Origin: Candidimonas nitroreducens | GTDB taxonomy: Bacteria > Pseudomonadota > Gammaproteobacteria > Burkholderiales > Burkholderiaceae_B | NCBI RefSeq assembly: GCF_002209565.1 | Contig: NZ_NJIH01000011.1 | Span: 124,001-188,000 of the forward strand | Length of the DNA: 64,000 bases | Direction of reading: 5' to 3' | Shown here: positions 62,829-64,000 of the stretch, one piece after another | Layout of the letters: the number at the start of each line of letters is the position of its first letter | How positions within the stretch are numbered: the stretch's first letter is position 1 | The notes under the pieces: generated by a model | What the model was told of the DNA's origin: nothing | The model's input: the letters and a program-made list of their open reading frames with translations, nothing else | Databases searched by the model: none | Made by a program: the position numbers and the translations under genes

Positions 62829-64000
62829 TTGAGCAGTTTGAGTTCTTCCGCCGCCAAATGGTTTCTTGCTCTCAGCTACGACGATCTGCCCGTGGACATC
62901 GTCGAGGAGACACATAGGGCAATCTTGAATACGATCGCAGTGGCAACCGCCGCCAGTGTGTTGGAGTACGGCTCACCTGTATGCGCCACAGCCAAAGATC
63001 TAGGCGGGATAGGTTCCGCGCATTTGTTCGGCTCGGGTGAGAAGACTTCTGCATCAGCTGCAGCCTTCGCAAATGCCACCATGTCAGCTGCTTTGGCCTA
63101 CGACGACTCGCATACCGAAACTTTAATCCACGTCTATGGCACCATCGTGAGCACCGTTCTGGCACTTGCACAGCAGCATGCGATCGATGGCAAGGAAGTT
63201 CTCACGGTCGTGGCTGGTGCCAGCGAACTGACATGCCGAATAGGTATGATCGCGCCGACCGCATTTCATCGAAATGGACTGCATCCCACCGGAATAATTG
63301 GTGCCTTCGGCGCGGCCTATGCGGCCGCGCGTTTGCTGCGTCTGTCCTATACGCAGACGGTTCACGCTATTGGAATCGTGGGGAATCTCGCATCGGGGAT
63401 AAATCAATGTTGGGTCGACGGAACTTGGTCTCAGTTGCTTGACAACGGCTGGGCTGCCCAGGCTGGGATCACCGCGGCGACGATCGCACGCCACGGCTAT
63501 ACCGGCCCCTCCGAAGTCCTCGAGGGCAAGCTGGGCCTGTTTCGCAGCCATATTCAACAGCCCGGCTATCCCTTCGATTTCGATTGCATGATCCACGATC
63601 TTGGCACCCACTGGGAGATGCGCGAGATTGAAATCAAGCCTTATCCATGTGGCCACGTCAGCCAACCTTTTGTCGACTGTGCACTCTCTTTGTACCGCCG
63701 CGGCTTGAAACACGAAGACATTGCATCAGTCACCTGCTTAGTGTCCGATTGGATGGTGCCTGTCGTCTGCGAGCCCTTGGAACGCAAACGGCGTCCAACA
63801 ACGGCTTGGCATGGTCGCGTCAGCCTGCCTTACACAATAGCCGAAACCTTATGGTTCGGTCGACTCGACGCCGAAAGCTACCGATCCGAGTACCTTGCAT
63901 CGCGAGAGCTTCTCGAATTGGCGGATCGGGTCAGCTATGAAATCGATACCAGCGTCAGGGGGGGGCGTACTTACAAGGGCTGGGTACGAGTGACCACGCA
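62829..64000 (+). CDS. MmgE/PrpD family protein, 3' truncated by the window
   Basis: An open frame runs from TTG 62829 to the window end (about 390 residues, no stop). The TTG start follows GGAGA with a 6-base spacer. The sequence is MmgE/PrpD-like: SAAKWFLALSYDDLPVDIVEETHRAILNTIAVA at the start, then AAAFANATMSAALAYDDSHTETLIHV, RNGLHPTGIIGAFGAAYAAARLLRL, WAAQAGITAATIARHGYTGPSEVLEGKLG, and KPYPCGHVSQPFVDCAL. The family includes 2-methylcitrate dehydratase and cis-aconitate decarboxylase; without context beyond the window the substrate is unknown. It is divergent from an IclR regulator that probably controls it. The full family length is about 450 residues. Confidence 0.9.
   Translation, partial: MSSLSSSAAKWFLALSYDDLPVDIVEETHRAILNTIAVATAASVLEYGSPVCATAKDLGGIGSAHLFGSGEKTSASAAAFANATMSAALAYDDSHTETLIHVYGTIVSTVLALAQQHAIDGKEVLTVVAGASELTCRIGMIAPTAFHRNGLHPTGIIGAFGAAYAAARLLRLSYTQTVHAIGIVGNLASGINQCWVDGTWSQLLDNGWAAQAGITAATIARHGYTGPSEVLEGKLGLFRSHIQQPGYPFDFDCMIHDLGTHWEMREIEIKPYPCGHVSQPFVDCALSLYRRGLKHEDIASVTCLVSDWMVPVVCEPLERKRRPTTAWHGRVSLPYTIAETLWFGRLDAESYRSEYLASRELLELADRVSYEIDTSVRGGRTYKGWVRVTT

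Overview
The window reads as a chromosomal segment of a GC-rich betaproteobacterium, most likely of the family Alcaligenaceae (Bordetella/Achromobacter/Pusillimonas-like). The evidence is two Bug-type tripartite tricarboxylate receptor proteins beside catabolic enzymes, a pertactin-like autotransporter, the gene order Rieske oxygenase - xseB - ispA - dxs - folE2, and the rpsF-priB-rpsR-rplI-dnaB block. The genus is an inference; no 16S rRNA gene is present.

Layout. 0-3.7 kb: a DUF444 protein (cut by the window start) and SpoVR, the two partners of the PrkA stress cluster, then a Sel1-repeat periplasmic protein. 4-7.5 kb: a large autotransporter. 7.8-11.6 kb: an SbcC/SbcD-like nuclease pair. 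11.8-16 kb: EcsC, small membrane proteins and a GrdB-like protein. 16.3-18.5 kb: a small accessory cluster made of a FitAB/VapBC-type toxin-antitoxin pair, a strong stem-loop, a protein with a class III nucleotidyl cyclase-like fold, and tRNA-Ala(CGC). 19-25 kb: an aldo/keto reductase and a catabolic cluster (Bug receptor, VAO-type flavoprotein, GlcF-like Fe-S protein) with a divergent AraC regulator.

25.1-30.4 kb is visibly AT-richer than its surroundings and looks acquired. It holds a tight three-gene operon (HIT-domain protein, multi-pass membrane protein, and an 876-residue fusion of a PEP-synthase/PPDK-like ATP-binding module to a MazG-type NTP pyrophosphohydrolase) and a convergent D12-class adenine methyltransferase. 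I know of no described system with this composition. A nucleotide-based anti-phage system is a reasonable hypothesis, and this is the most interesting locus in the window.

30.4-45.8 kb is mostly core metabolism and housekeeping: Na/Pi cotransporter, HtpX, DMT permease, sulfurtransferase, Rieske oxygenase, isoprenoid genes (ispA, dxs), folE2, ribosomal proteins with priB, dnaB and pdxA. 46-49.5 kb: an IclR-controlled FAD oxidoreductase/Bug receptor pair with two matching operator-like direct repeats. 49.5-56.5 kb: PhoH, Bcp, an Mth938-like protein, and an aminotransferase-hom-thrC operon. 56.6-61.7 kb: an Lrp-type regulator divergent from ornithine cyclodeaminase and arginase (arginine to proline), then a second EF-G. 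61.9-64 kb: an IclR regulator divergent from an MmgE/PrpD family gene that runs off the end.

The segment is rich in short tandem repeats in regulatory positions: a 21-bp degenerate array (12.7 kb), two octamer arrays (16.0 and 57.1 kb), an 11-bp array (46.0 kb), and a family of interspersed repeats in the xseB upstream region (36.8-37.0 kb). The 16-copy octamer array upstream of the Lrp-type regulator is a candidate phase-variable switch. No transposase, integrase, CRISPR array or rRNA gene was found.
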